A stretch of 64,000 bases of DNA from Dactylis glomerata (taxonomy: Eukaryota; Streptophyta; Magnoliopsida; Poales; Poaceae): contig QXEO01000433.1 in NCBI GenBank assembly GCA_007115705.1, positions 2,100,803 through 2,164,802 of the forward strand. The letters are read 5' to 3'. This document shows positions 1 to 10,075 of the stretch, piece by piece. The position numbers and the translations under genes are program-made. The stretch's first letter is position 1; every line of letters begins with the position of its first letter. The notes under the pieces are model-generated. The model did not search any database. It was not told the DNA's origin and worked only from the letters and a program-made list of their open reading frames with translations.

Positions 1-30
1 GGATAAAAGGGGAAAGGATTTGAAGCTTAC

Positions 31-2409
31 GGGCAAGGTCGGCATTCAGCTGTGCAACTGTAACCTCCCATTTGGTGGCCTGCTCCTTCAGGCTATCCAG
101 TTCAGCGTGGGCATTGGAGGCATCAGTCTCGGAGGTAACAAGCAGGGTCTGGGTTTTCTTCAGTAGGCCCTCCCTCTGTTCCTTTTCGTCCAGCAGCTCG
201 GTGATCTGGCCCTTCAACTGCTCAACCTCGGCCTTGTGACCGGCATCCCGATCGTCCAGTTGCTTGGCCACATCCACCGAGGACACACAATCCTGGTGGC
301 GTGCCTCCAGTGCAGCCTTCTCATCTGCAAAGATTTCAAGTTAAAAGGATTTGAAGAAAGAAAACAGTGACAAAGAGTAAAGGATTTGAAGTATAAAGTA
401 GCTATCCGGGTAACAGCAGGATCCGGCATACCAGTAAGCTCTTTCACCCTCGTAAGAAGCGCGGCGACTTGTTTTTCAGTGCCAGCTGCAGAATGTCGGC
501 ACAAGGTTATGTGTCGGTAAGAAGAAGTATTGCAAAGTAAAGAGAGGAAAGATATCCGGCATATAGCGGTATGTCGGCAAAGATTACCTTTCTGGGACAG
601 CTCCTGCTGAAGCTTGCTGTGTGCGTCAGATAGCTTCCGGTGCTCGCACACCAACTCATGGAACATGTCGGCCCGGGTGTTGTTCATGCGCTGCAAAAAT
701 GCTTGGTAACCTTCGGGTCGCCGCTCAAGCCAGAAGCTTGTTCCGGCGCAAGAGGAGCACTGAAAGAGAGAAAACACCAAGTCAGTAATACAAACAAGAG
801 ATATGTCGGAGGAAATGCAAAGAAAAGGAAATTTACCCCGAGGCAACAGGCCTCTGTTTCTTCTGTTTGGGCACGCCGACCTTCTGCCTTTTCGACCTCT
901 GAGGTATGTCGGACGGGGGCTTCACACCTCGCTTCCGGCCGGCACGTCCGCCGGTGGAAGGAGGTCCCTGGTTCAGAGGGGCGGCGTCGATAACCATATC
1001 GTCCGGGATAGCTGAGGACGGCATTGCAAACTCGTGAGCAATAGGTGTTTCTGGAAAGGCGTACGCAAGTGGCATCGGGTCATAGTACAGCAGGATCTCC
1101 TCGTCAGAATCAATCTCACTCCGGTCTTGAGTATAATGCCGGGATGAAGAGCCCTTACCCATGGCAGCTGCAGCACGGGTGCTCCTGGGAAGCTTATCCC
1201 AATGATCCGGATCTTCAACATCCGCAACGGTGCGGTCCGCCGCGATCTTGATCCGGGAGTTCTCCATGGTTTGGAAGCTGAATTTCTGTATAAACAGCAA
1301 AGTCAAGTATTCAGACAAGGAAATATGCCGGTGGAAGAGGTATGTCGGATCAATATGATATGTGTCGGCAAACAGACATGTGTCGGCTTAAGTATCTATG
1401 TGCCGGACATGGACTTTATGTATCGGATAAGATGGTTTACCGTTGGGGCGGGCCTATCCCGGCTGTATGGTTCTAGCCCCCAGGCAAAAGTGGCCTGAGA
1501 GGACTTGCAGACATCCTTAATCCGGCGCAGAATGTCGGCCGGAGTCAGCTCGTGTGTGGAGTGCCGGGTGGGGTCCATTGGCCCGCTCATCTGGCAGATC
1601 TTGTGCGACCGGCGCTGCAGAGGGGAGACGCGCCGGCTTATATAGCAGGCCACCAGGTCTTGAGGAGTAAGACCGGCATCCAGGAGCTCGCCCTTAACCC
1701 GGTGAAGCGCATTCACCGGCATCACCGAGTTCTTCGGGTTGTAGGTCCAGTTCGTCATAGCCAAGGGTGGCTCGTCCACAAATGGCGGCAGGTTGAGCAG
1801 ATCCTCGTCGGTGGTGTTCTTGACGTAGAAGAAGCTTTTCTGCCACTTCTTGCAAGATTCCAGGAGTTCCACCTTGGGGAAGTCCGAGCCCTTTCGGGAC
1901 ATGATGGTGGCCGCGCCGCAGAGGGTCATGGGGCGGTCCTTCTTTTCCTGGGCCGTCTCCGGCGGGTCGTCCTTGCTCCGGGGCGGCTCTTGGACGACTT
2001 GCTTCCGCAGTTGGAAGTACTTCGCCCAGCCTTGAGTAAGGGCCTCTATGCCGGCATAGCCCTCGCAAAAAGCAGCGAAGGCGGAGAGGATCATCACGGC
2101 ATTGGCCGGGATATGATGAGGTTGAAGATCATAGGTGTTGAGGAAGTCCCGGAAGAAGTCCGATACCGGCAGACCGAAGCCCCGCTCGAAGTGGGCGATG
2201 AAGACGACGCGTTCGCCGGGTTCAGGTGCCGGCACAGTTTCTCCTGCTGGTAGCCGGCATGCTACGCCCTCCGGGACTCTCCGGGTGGAGGTGACCCAGG
2301 ATATGTCGGCAGGAGTAACCTCCGACCCCTCCCAGCCGGAGCGTCCTTGGGCTCGGGCCGAGGTATCTTCCTCAGAGGCCGAGGTGCCCGTCATGCTTGA
2401 AGATGCCAT
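31..2409 (-). CDS. Antisense multi-exon gene of element T: plant gypsy-type transposon domain plus coiled coil
   Basis: I read five exons on the minus strand: 2409-1441, 1285-837, 759-588, 485-432 and 324-31, continuing beyond the window. Donors are GTAAAC, GTAAAT, GTAATC, GTATGC and GTAAGC; acceptors end in CAG. Junctions 1-2, 3-4 and 4-5 keep frame. Junction 2-3 does not with the obvious donor, so a weaker GT or an indel is involved. Exon 1 (about 323 aa) matches the domain found in grass proteins labelled putative gypsy-type transposon, with FERGFGLPVSDFFRDFL followed by HHIPANAVMILSAF. Exon 2 is basic, with a KQKKQRP-type segment. Exons 3-5 are a heptad-rich coiled coil (LQQEL, QVAALLTRVKEL, VEQLKGQITELLDEK). 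It is not gag, PR, RT or IN, and its function is unknown. It could instead be a captured host gene. Confidence 0.6.
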
Positions 2410-3461
2410 CTTAATGGCCGGGACAAGGCGTGAGAGCCGGAGTCCCGTGATGATAATCCTATCAAGGCCGGAGAAAAGAGGGAGGTTAGTCTCTCCGGCA
2501 TACCACTCTCACAGATGTTAGCAGGAATAGAAGATCTACCGAGGCAGTTAAAATCGGAAATAAACAGGGATATAATTTCTGCGGAAGAACACCTGTGAGC
2601 TGTTACGAAACACTGCTAGCAATGCTAATCGAAGCAACGAAATATCCAGCAAAGGAACTACCATGGATACAAACCAGTGAGGCTACCACAGCCTAGTTGC
2701 AGAAGAGCAGGGAAAGGAAGAACAGAGGAAGAGGAACTCACCGGAGCTTGGCCTACGGCGATGGAGCGGCGGCGGCAAGTGTGCAGAGGAAGATCCAATC
2801 TCCCTGCAAGACTGCGGGGAGAAGAGGCGGCGGTGGCATCGTCGACGATGACGCCGGACGTCGGCAAGCGGAGGCGCCGGCGTGCAGGTGGACGACGGCG
2901 GCAGCTTCCCTTCTCGATTTCTTGGTCCGGCGGCGAAGCGCAAGGGGCAGAGGATCTGAGGAAGAAGGCACTGTGGCGGGGGTAAAAAGAATAAGTTACC
3001 CCCACCCCGTATTTATACCGAGGAGGCCGGTCGTGGGGGTCGTGGGGAGGATAGTGCTCCACTCCCCCGACCGTTTCTGCGGCGAGGCGCCACGTGGCGG
3101 CACAGAGTGGGGCGGCGGTTCCTGTAACCGTGCCATGACGCAATGATGGCAAGAAGTAACTGCTGCACTGTGAACCGTCGCATCGTGGGTGACCGTTCGA
3201 GGTGGCAGGGCAGTTACAAGTTTCGATGCAAAGCTGTCAGACATGGCTTCTCGAGGAAGACTCGTCTATATGTCGGATTAACTGCCCGATGTATATGTTC
3301 CGTCCGGAATACCCTAGGGACCGGCCGGAATAAGTTTTGGAACAGGAACAGAGGCCGGGATATGTGCAGATGTGCCGGCATATAATCTGATCGCCGGGGC
3401 ATAATGAAGAAAGGTATGTTGAACCTGTCAAGGCTCCACAGTTATGACTGGGGAACCTCGG
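2410..3461. other. Non-coding spacer between the antisense gene and the polypurine tract of T
   Basis: About 1 kb without a convincing ORF. It holds a GC-rich block at 2660-2990 and the minus-strand TATA candidate near 3010. Several frames are open across the GC-rich block on both strands, which is expected from composition alone, so I do not call a gene there. Confidence 0.5.
3009..3018 (-). promoter_or_regulatory. TATA box candidate for the antisense gene of T
   Basis: The minus strand reads GGTATAAATACGG here, about 600 bases upstream of the antisense ATG at 2409 and inside element T, outside its LTR. A GC-rich stretch (about 2660-2990) that could be a leader lies between. This suggests that the antisense gene has its own promoter. 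No transcript evidence is available. Confidence 0.45.
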
Positions 3462-3477
3462 CAGCTTCGGGGACTAG
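3462..3477 (+). other. Polypurine tract of element T
   Basis: CAGCTTCGGGGACTAG directly abuts the TGTCGGGGGG start of the LTR. The equivalent position in element Z reads CTCCCGGGGGCTAC. The placement fits the plus-strand primer of an LTR retrotransposon. Confidence 0.6.
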
Positions 3478-3540
3478 TGTCGGGGGGATGACCCCCGGTA
3501 GGGTCAAGAGAGTAGAAAGACACAAGGTCTATGATTGACT

Positions 3541-3775
3541 TTATGCCGGGTTATCAAGGAAGGGCCTGGCCGGAATATAAGAGCATCGGCCAGGCCGGCA
3601 TATAATGTGTATCCCGGCTGATACTTGGATATGCCGGCATAGCCGGAATACTTATAAAAGCGTGCCGGCATATACTTAGATATGCCGGCCTAACCATTTG
3701 GTGTGTTGTGCAGGAGCAGGGGAGGCCGGATTACCCGACCCTCGTAGGTCGTTGGTCCGGCATATATGTCCTGGG
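3541..3775. repeat. Cluster of CCGGCATA-type palindromic motifs in the T LTR
   Basis: At least six copies of CCGGCAT/ATGCCGG, several as the palindrome ATGCCGGCAT, fall in about 230 bases of U3. Related ATGTCGG and ATGCCGG words recur through the introns of the antisense gene (for example near 425, 556, 1323, 2050 and 3372). They look like an element-specific word, not a simple satellite. Confidence 0.55.
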
Positions 3776-4095
3776 TATGGCCAACGGTCATATCCAGGAT
3801 ACTTAAGTCAACTAAGGTGTCACATCCCTACAATCAAGGAAGAAAACATCCAAGCATGGTAGCAGAGTAAGATGGCAGGGTGCACAGTGGAGGTTACCTA
3901 CCCTCACTATGCACAAGTACAAGCTTACCTCAGAATGGTAAGGTCACAGTTCAAGAGGTACAAGGTACAGCAAGGGGAGTCCCATCGAGAGCAATCAGGG
4001 AGAAAGTCGTGGGCGTCTGCCCTCAACAGCAAGTCCTGTTTGGAGTTTAGTTGGTGTCTCCTGGTCTTCTATGACCGTTGTAACCCTGGCCACCA

Positions 4096-4104
4096 CTATA
4101 TAAG
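4096..4104 (+). promoter_or_regulatory. TATA box in the T LTR
   Basis: CTATATAAG, about 340 bases before the LTR 3' end. It is the usual position for the U3/R promoter and is oriented with the element. Confidence 0.5.
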
Positions 4105-4439
4105 GTGGCATAGGGAGCCCTGGTAAAGGGTTGGTCGCTGGAAGAAGGTTGAAGGTTAGAGGTTTGTTGGTCACTCTGTGTTCCTACACTTAGCAGTTCA
4201 TCTTCCTTCTCTAGCAGAGAGCTTGGAAGCACCATTGTTGTGTACTACATCGACCCATATATACAATCAGTAGAGCAGGAGTAGGGGTGTTATCTCCTTA
4301 CGAGAGCCCCGAACCTGGGTAGATCAGTGTCTCTTTCTGTCGTGCTTTTTAGCTCGTTCCCCTCTCCCGAATCCTCCAGCATCTAGTTCGGCCCCCATTT
4401 AAGCCATCCTATGGCATATGTTGTTTCACCACGACGACA

Positions 4440-4736
4440 GAGGTCCACCACCTCGAAGCAGATTGGCTCATGGCGGAAGTTGTCCTTTTCTCCGAACAAC
4501 ACCTCCAACTGGATCCTTCCCATTGGCGTGCATGAGTGCCCTGGCACGATGCCATGGAAGGTTAGCATAGTTGGCTTCAGCTGGATTGCGGGGATTCCGA
4601 GCTTCTCCATTGAGGTGCGGTAGAGAAGGTTGATGCTGCTGCCCCCGTCAATGAGCACGCGCGAGAAACGGCAGGTGTGCGTATCGGAGAACATGATGGG
4701 GTTCAGGACCAGCGCGTAGCCCCCAGGTCTAGGCAT
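4440..4736 (-). pseudogene. Element V aspartic protease fragment, cut by element T
   Basis: Reading right to left, the translation contains VLIDGGSSINLLY, the retropepsin active-site pattern D-G-G-S-S typical of grass Gypsy proteases, then a segment ending FEVVDL. Similarity stops at the T insertion point at 4440. The frame continues by chance into the LTR of T. Protease would process the Gag-Pol polyprotein. The fragment is about 100 residues and is not functional as it stands. Confidence 0.75.
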
Positions 4737-4819
4737 GAGTGGTGGATGATCCTCGCGCCCCTAGGTGATGGACGCCTCGGACCAGTGCATGAACTATGGT
4801 TCTGCTAGCATGACTGTGT

Positions 4820-7152
4820 TCACCTCAATGCCAAACCAGAGCTCGTCCTTTGCATCTTCCTTATGAGTAGTGAAGACATGGTACTGCTCAACGTTGGCCT
4901 CTTCAGGGTAGTCTCCAGCTCCTTTGGCCGGCTACTGGTTCTAATTCCCTTCCCTTCAGCCGGCAGGCCCGGCAGTGAACCTGGTAGCTGGTGGCTGCCT
5001 CGCTCTAGATCTCTGGTGAAACTGCACTGGCACGTGGTATGTCCCGCTGGTTTGCCCGAGACACTATGGAACATACAGGGCTGGTCCAGCATCACCTCGA
5101 TGGTGTACTTGTCCTTGTTGAACTTGTCCCCCTTGCGCTTCTGACTCCCACCCATAGACCCCGGGCTTCCTTGGATAGCAGCCACTTGCTTAGAGCCATA
5201 CTTGTTGTCGTGATGCTCGTCTTTCCTCTTGCCATGGCAATCACGGTTGTGGTGTCCGCCCTGGCCAGATGCCGACTGGGATTGGCCCACAGCCAGCACT
5301 GACTCGGTGTACTGCACCCTGGCCACGGAGTTGGCTGATGCATACTTTTCCGCTATCGCCATGAATTCGGCCATAGTCTTTGGTTCAGCTCTGTGGAGCT
5401 TGTGCTTCATCAGGATCCCTTCCCTGCATCCATCGGTGAAGTAGCCGATGGCTTGCTCCTCGCCTACTCCTTCGCATGAGTTGTGCAGCTCCGACCACCT
5501 CGTGAGGTAGTCACAATCTGGCTCATCTTGGCCTTGCTTGCAGAGGGCCAGCTGTCATGGGCGGGGAGGTCGCTTGTACGTTTCAGTGAAGTTCTTGATG
5601 AATGCCTCCTGGAAGTCATACCACGAGTTGATCTGTAGAGTCGGCATGTTGTTGAGCCACGTCCAGGCAGATCCTGTGAGCATGAGCGGCACGTAGCGCA
5701 CTACCACCCTCTTGTTGCCACCCGCAATGTCGACGGTGATGCCATAATCCGATAGCCAATCCTCCGGCTTCACTACCCCAGTATACTTAGGCATGTCACG
5801 TGGGAGTGCGAACATAGGCGGGAAGGGCTCGTTGCGGATGTGTGGGCCAAAGCAAATTGGCCCCGTCGAGGATTCTTCCTCGTCGAGCTTGGAGTCCGCT
5901 AGCTGATTAAGCCGATGGCGGGCATCATCCTTTGGAGGGTCGGCGCATTCTTGAATCCTTAGTCTCACATGTGAGCGTGCCGGTTCGGGGCCTTGAGCGC
6001 CGTGGCCGGCTCCGGGAGCCGGCGTGGCATGCGCCACAGCTTTGCCCCGTGCCGGCTCCACCACATCAGGCTGAGGGGGATGGTGCTGCTTGCTGGTGAC
6101 CGCAGACGGATCTCGAGGTTGCCGGCTATGGTAGCCAGAGTGCTGGGTGTGGTGGTTTCCACCGCTCTTGCCAGAGCTCGGTTACTCCGACTGTGCTTCA
6201 CCCGACCTTGGTTGGGCGACGAAGCCTTCTGCGCCTGGGACTTGTCCCGGCTAGCTACGGCGAGGCAGTTGTTGCGTCAAGTGACGCTCGCCTCCCCGTC
6301 CGGTTCCATCGCCTGCTGTTGTAGATCGGCGATATTCAGGAGCTCCTGGAGCCGAGCTTGCTTCTCCCGCAGCTCTTCGCCTTGCAGACCGGCCATCTCA
6401 GAAGAGATGTAGCGAGCAGCACGGAGGTTCTTTGTGGGCGTGCTATATGAGGGCTTGGCGATGACTGGAGGTGACCTCACTGAGGGCGCCGCTCGGTTCA
6501 GCTCCGTGCACAGATCTCGACCTTGCTGACGAACTTGTCTAGCCCGGTTGGGGCGATCTCCAGCCGGCGTGTAGCCTTGCGCAGTGTTGTACTCGTGGAG
6601 CATGGCGATCATGCATCGGCGGGTGTCTTCGATGCCGACCGCCTTGTCGAGGAGGGCGAGATGTGCTTGCTCCATGTCCTCGGCGATCTTGGCAGGGTCG
6701 GCGGTGAGGTCGACGGGTGCGCGCAGGTCCATGATGGCGGACTCCAGGATGTCCCGCTCTGGAGTCGAAGGATCTTGCTCCGGTAGGGGTGGATGTTTGA
6801 GCGGCGGGTGCACGATGCGCGACGGGCCGCCGCCACCCTCTTCTTCTAGGGCCAGCACCTCGACCATGGCGCCAAGGTCGCTACTTTCACTGCACCTTGA
6901 GCCTGCATCATAGAGAGGGTCAAGCACGTCGGTTACCTCCTCTGGGAAAGGCTTGGAGATGTAGAAGCGGTGGCCACTGATGTCGAGGAAGGAGCTGCTG
7001 TCGCCGAAGCCATCCTCAAAGCAGGCGAGGTTGTCACTGACGCAGTCGAAGGTTCCGAACCTCCAGACAAGGCCAGAGGTGACCTTCTCATCGAGACTCA
7101 ATGGGGATCCCAACCGGAACTTCACTCCGGTTGCTGTCGCACGTTGCTCCAT
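4820..7152 (-). pseudogene. Element V gag, broken
   Basis: A likely start is the ATG at 7152, overlapping the primer-binding site, followed by an N-terminal region without recognised domains up to about 6277. The capsid-like core (6064-5555) contains PEDWLSDYGITVD and GSAWTWLNNMP, the retrotransposon Gag pattern. It continues in the same frame past one TGA near 5553 into 5410-4820, where Cys/His residues may be a degenerate knuckle. At least one frameshift separates the N-terminal part from the core. Gag packages the element RNA. Assignment rests on motif recognition. Confidence 0.7.
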
Positions 7153-7163
7153 GGTGGGCACCA
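7146..7163 (-). other. Primer-binding site of element V
   Basis: The minus strand reads TGGTGCCCACCATGGAGC two bases after the 5' LTR end ACGACA. This is the start of minus-strand DNA synthesis. The tRNA was not identified with confidence. Confidence 0.6.
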
Positions 7164-7165
7164 AC

Positions 7166-7923
7166 TGTCGTGGTATTTTGAGGACAGTAGCCATGGGGAT
7201 GGCTTAACGGAGGGGCTCGACAATGTACAACGATGGGTCCGGCTCAGGATTGGGAAGCTACACCACGAGCACGTACCCAGGTTCAGGGCCCTCCTCGCCG
7301 GAGGTAAAACCCCTACTTCCTGCCTTGTTGTTTATTCTCTGCACACGGTGGCTTACAAGGCTCCTAGAGCTGTATTGTCTAGAGGTAGAAGAAGAAGAGT
7401 TCGATCTCTCTACTATAAGGGTCTAGGAGCCCTTATATAGGCAGGGGCCTGGTTACAGTTTAACGTCGGGCTGCCCAGCTGCTGGCTCCCCCGTGGCTGC
7501 GGTCTTGGCGTGGGCCCCGTCCTCCTCTCGCCCTCCGTCTGGGCGCAAGCCGTTTTATAAAGCGCCTTTTCCCCTTGGTCAGGCATATTTGGAGCATATG
7601 CGTCTTGTCTGCCTCGGATCCTTTTGTGGAGGAGGGGCTTGCCCGTTGTGGTTGGTGGAGGTCGAGCGTGGCTGGCGTCACGCTGATCTCCGGCCTCTAT
7701 CAATCTTGTCGGGTCCACTCTGTCTTTAATAAAGCGTCTGTTACAGGGTTTTCATCGTCTTCACCGGCTCGGACCTCTGGTGGTGAGGATGCCAGCCGGC
7801 TGCTGGCGCAGCCGACCCTTTGGTCAAAGCCGGCCTCCTTGGCTGAAATTCGTAGTGATCCATGGGACATCAGCCGGTAGATGGCTATGCCATTCGCCTA
7901 CCCAGGTAGTCATCCTCACGACA
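7166..7923 (-). repeat. 5' LTR of element V (758 bp)
   Basis: On the minus strand it starts TGTCGTGAGGATG and ends CCACGACA. A TATA box (CTATATAAGG, minus strand, 7431-7440) sits about 270 bases from the 3' end. The primer-binding site adjoins it. No partner LTR is in the window. Confidence 0.7.
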
Positions 7924-7972
7924 CACAGTACTACTCCAGCACCGAAGAGGAAAAGAGAGCATCCCCAGCGCC

Positions 7973-8761
7973 ATGGATCCTTCCTCCTCCTCCAGCGCCG
8001 TTGGATCCACTACCACGGGGAAGAAACGCTGGGGGTGCCCCCTAGGCAGCAAGAATAAGCCAAAGATGCCGGCCATCAGGGCGCCCGGAGCTGGAGGTCC
8101 TCTGCGCATTGGGGCGCCGGCGCGGGGTGGAGAGAACTGCACTGTCCCGATGGCCTCCTCCGCTCTGACCCTCTAGGGTCCGGCACCGGGAGGTGCCTTG
8201 GCTGCACCGCCACCGCTAGTGGCGGCAATGTCGCCCCCCCGCTCTGCGGGGAGCATTGATCGGGCACTCCAGGAGGCTGAGGCCATCCTGGGCCCCCTTC
8301 TGCCAGCCGCTGAAGCCTCGGTGCCACCAGAAGTAGCACCCTTCATGACCAACGTCGTGGTGACTCCCCGCCGCCTGGAAGCGACGGCTCTGGGACCCCT
8401 CATCACGCCGGGGTCCCACTTCTTGGAGCTCCTCGTCGTCATCCAGGACTGGAGATTCACCACCCTCTGATTGCCTGAAGCGATCCGAAGGGTGCTCTCT
8501 GCTCTAGGCCTCTCCGTCGGTGAGGTTGTGCTGGTAGAGCAGAGCAGGCCAGAGCTGATCTAGCCTGTGGATGTCAATCTCAATGTGGACGGCAATGCCA
8601 TCGTCTCCGGGCGCTGGAGGGCTTTCGCCCTCGGCCACCACCTCCACATCGGCGACCGCCTCGTCTTCCGCTTCAGGTTGGGGGTGCTGGAGGCCTCAAT
8701 GTGGGTCTTCGATGCCAATGGCGTCCGCCGCACCTACCCCCTTCCTGCGGCGATGGAGTGA
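7973..8761 (+). pseudogene. Antisense AT-hook/B3-like ORF of element Z2, three stops
   Basis: This reads opposite to Z2. One frame runs from the ATG at 7973 to a stop at 8761 with only three internal stops (near 8174, 8468 and 8561). It aligns along its length with the intact ORF in Z at 23055-23819. Visible segments are GSKNKPKMP near the start (a decayed AT-hook region), SIDRALQEAEAILGPLL in the middle, and a B3-like end with GRWRAFALGHHLHIGDRLVF. Element V is inserted about 45 bases upstream of the ATG, which removes the presumed promoter. The shared frame between two diverged copies shows the ORF was once translated. Its function in the element is unknown. Confidence 0.65.
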
Positions 8762-9875
8762 AAAGGTGGCGTCACTCCAGAGGCCTTCTGGGAAGGAGAA
8801 ACGCTCTCCTCCCTCTTTTGCTGGTAGCAAAGTAGTTGTCGTTGACGGTGGGGTATGCCCTACCGTGCTTTTGTGCCTCCTTTTGATTTCCACTTCATTG
8901 CGCTGTCGCAGTCCCCTACATGCTCGAGAGCCCTTGCAAGTTGCTTGTGCTCATGGGAGGCCTCCCAGCGCTTCAGAGCTCATAGTGGGGTTGGCGTCGG
9001 TGACGTAGATTGCGCATCCTAAGACACAAGAGTTGAAAGAAGAGTTGGAAAAAAAAACACAAATCCCCGAAAATGACAAAGTAAATCGATAAAACAAAAC
9101 GAAAAAAGAAAAGGCGAATAAGATGCCCATGTGACCGGCACAGGGACCTTCCTCATCGAGAGGGAGCACGGCACTATCTGTGCCAGCTGCTAAGAGCAAA
9201 TTGATGCACGTGGTGATTCACGGGGCCTTCCTCGGTGTGAGGGAAGCTGGACTCTGATGGACGTGAAGGCATCGATGCTTAAGAGAGCCCAAAGGCGCAT
9301 GACACCGCAACAATGATTGCTCGTGAGGTGAAGGACCTAGCGCGGACCTCTAGATCTGCGTCTCCTTTGCAGGATGATCGGAGCGGCCTTAGTCTTCGAT
9401 GATCCTGCCACGTAAGGCCTTCCTCGAGCGAGGGGAATCTTGGCTCCTGCGGATGCTAATGCATCGACGCGTCAGAACGCCCTCGCGAGGGATGCTCACG
9501 AGGCGTCTGTCCTTAGTGGGTGCCTTAGGCATACCTTGGATTTTTCGAAGATTTTTTATTTTCTGGTGCACTATGCGAGGAACTAAGCACCATAGGTACG
9601 TGGAGGTGATCAATATTGGGGCCGTCGCCCCTTACCAGAGCTCACTCCCGTTGGGTTTTTCGGGCTTGCTATTTTCCGGGTGAAGGCCCCAGCATAGACA
9701 CCGTGCCTAGCCCCCCTCGCGTGGAGTACAGCAGAAAATAAATGGACTTCATGCTATTACAATATCATGCCGAAGCAGAGGTGCTATATGCGCTTTAACT
9801 TAGTCTTAGTGATGATAAGCGGATTAAGTTAATACAAAGTGCCATCGTGACAGTCTTCATCTTCTCGCGAGGAAC
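8762..9875 (-). other. Z2 3' untranslated region between pol and the antisense ORF
   Basis: No gene is visible. Blocks match element Z at 21919-23000 in inverse order and orientation, including the shared stretch around CTAGGCACGGTGTCTATGC and the one around TTTTCGGGGATTTG. It separates two genes that converge on it. Confidence 0.6.
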
Positions 9876-10075
9876 CTATGGGCAGAACTTTCTCAAGTGA
9901 GCTACGTTCCACGGGTTCCCCACTGGTACACCTTCTGCGGTTTCCAGCCGCGCTGAGCCTGGCCTGGCGATGTGCGTCACCTTGAAGGGCCCCTCCCACA
10001 TTGGCGATAGATTGTGAAGGCCCTCGCGAGAGAGTATCCTCCTGAACACCAGATCAGTAACCTCCAGAGTCCTTG
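9876..10075 (-). pseudogene. Z2 integrase C-terminus, severed by the CRM-like insertion
   Basis: The minus strand encodes TLEVTDLVFRRILSREGL, then MWEGPFKVTHIARPGSA and AHLRKFCP, ending at the TAG of 9878-9876. This matches the last 65 residues of the Z integrase. It is the strand-transfer protein's C-terminal domain, needed for DNA binding. The upstream codons continue at 54665 on the far side of the insertion. Confidence 0.85.

Larger units (their letters stand above)
1..4439 (+). mobile_element. Element T: 3' part of a plus-strand Tat-like Gypsy LTR retrotransposon
   Basis: The right end is a 3' LTR with termini TGTCG and CGACA, preceded by a purine-rich tract, so the element reads left to right and its gag-pol lies outside the window. 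The stretch before the LTR carries an intron-containing gene on the opposite strand instead of pol. The element is inserted in the protease region of element V: V homology resumes immediately after the LTR at the GAGGT of 4440-4444, the presumed target duplication, whose left copy is off the window. The Tat-like assignment is an inference from LTR termini and the antisense gene slot shared with Z and Z2. Confidence 0.65.
3478..4439 (+). repeat. 3' LTR of element T (962 bp)
   Basis: Starts TGTCGGGGGGATG and ends ACGACGACA, giving the TGTCG/CGACA inverted ends also seen in V, Z and Z2. A plus-strand TATA box lies near 4096. The right end is placed where similarity to a Gypsy protease (reverse strand, FEVVDL) resumes. 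The left end is set by the polypurine tract. There is no second LTR in the window for comparison. Confidence 0.65.
4440..7923 (-). mobile_element. Element V: 5' part of a minus-strand Gypsy retrotransposon
   Basis: The 5' LTR is on the right (7166-7923), followed leftward by a primer-binding site, gag and protease. Element T cuts it in the protease, and the rest of pol lies outside the window. It is inserted in element Z2, just upstream of the Z2 antisense ORF. The right flank CACAG (7924-7928) is the presumed target duplication. The coding region has stops and frameshifts, so this copy is dead. Confidence 0.7.
7924..10075 (-). mobile_element. Element Z2, left segment: end of integrase and 3' region
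   Basis: This is the continuation of the minus-strand element whose 5' end is at 62268. It is separated by the CRM-like insertion at 10076-54659. Removing that insertion and one CCTTG copy joins the reverse-strand integrase codons exactly (HVRAR to ARTLEV). Leftward it matches the 3' region of element Z, including an antisense ORF. The 3' LTR of Z2 is not reached: V interrupts at 7923. Confidence 0.85.

Noticed and set aside
1552..2253. Plus-strand 233-codon ORF opposite the antisense gene of T
   Set aside because: It is the complement of exon 1, has no recognisable motif, and the minus-strand reading has the domain and the splice sites.
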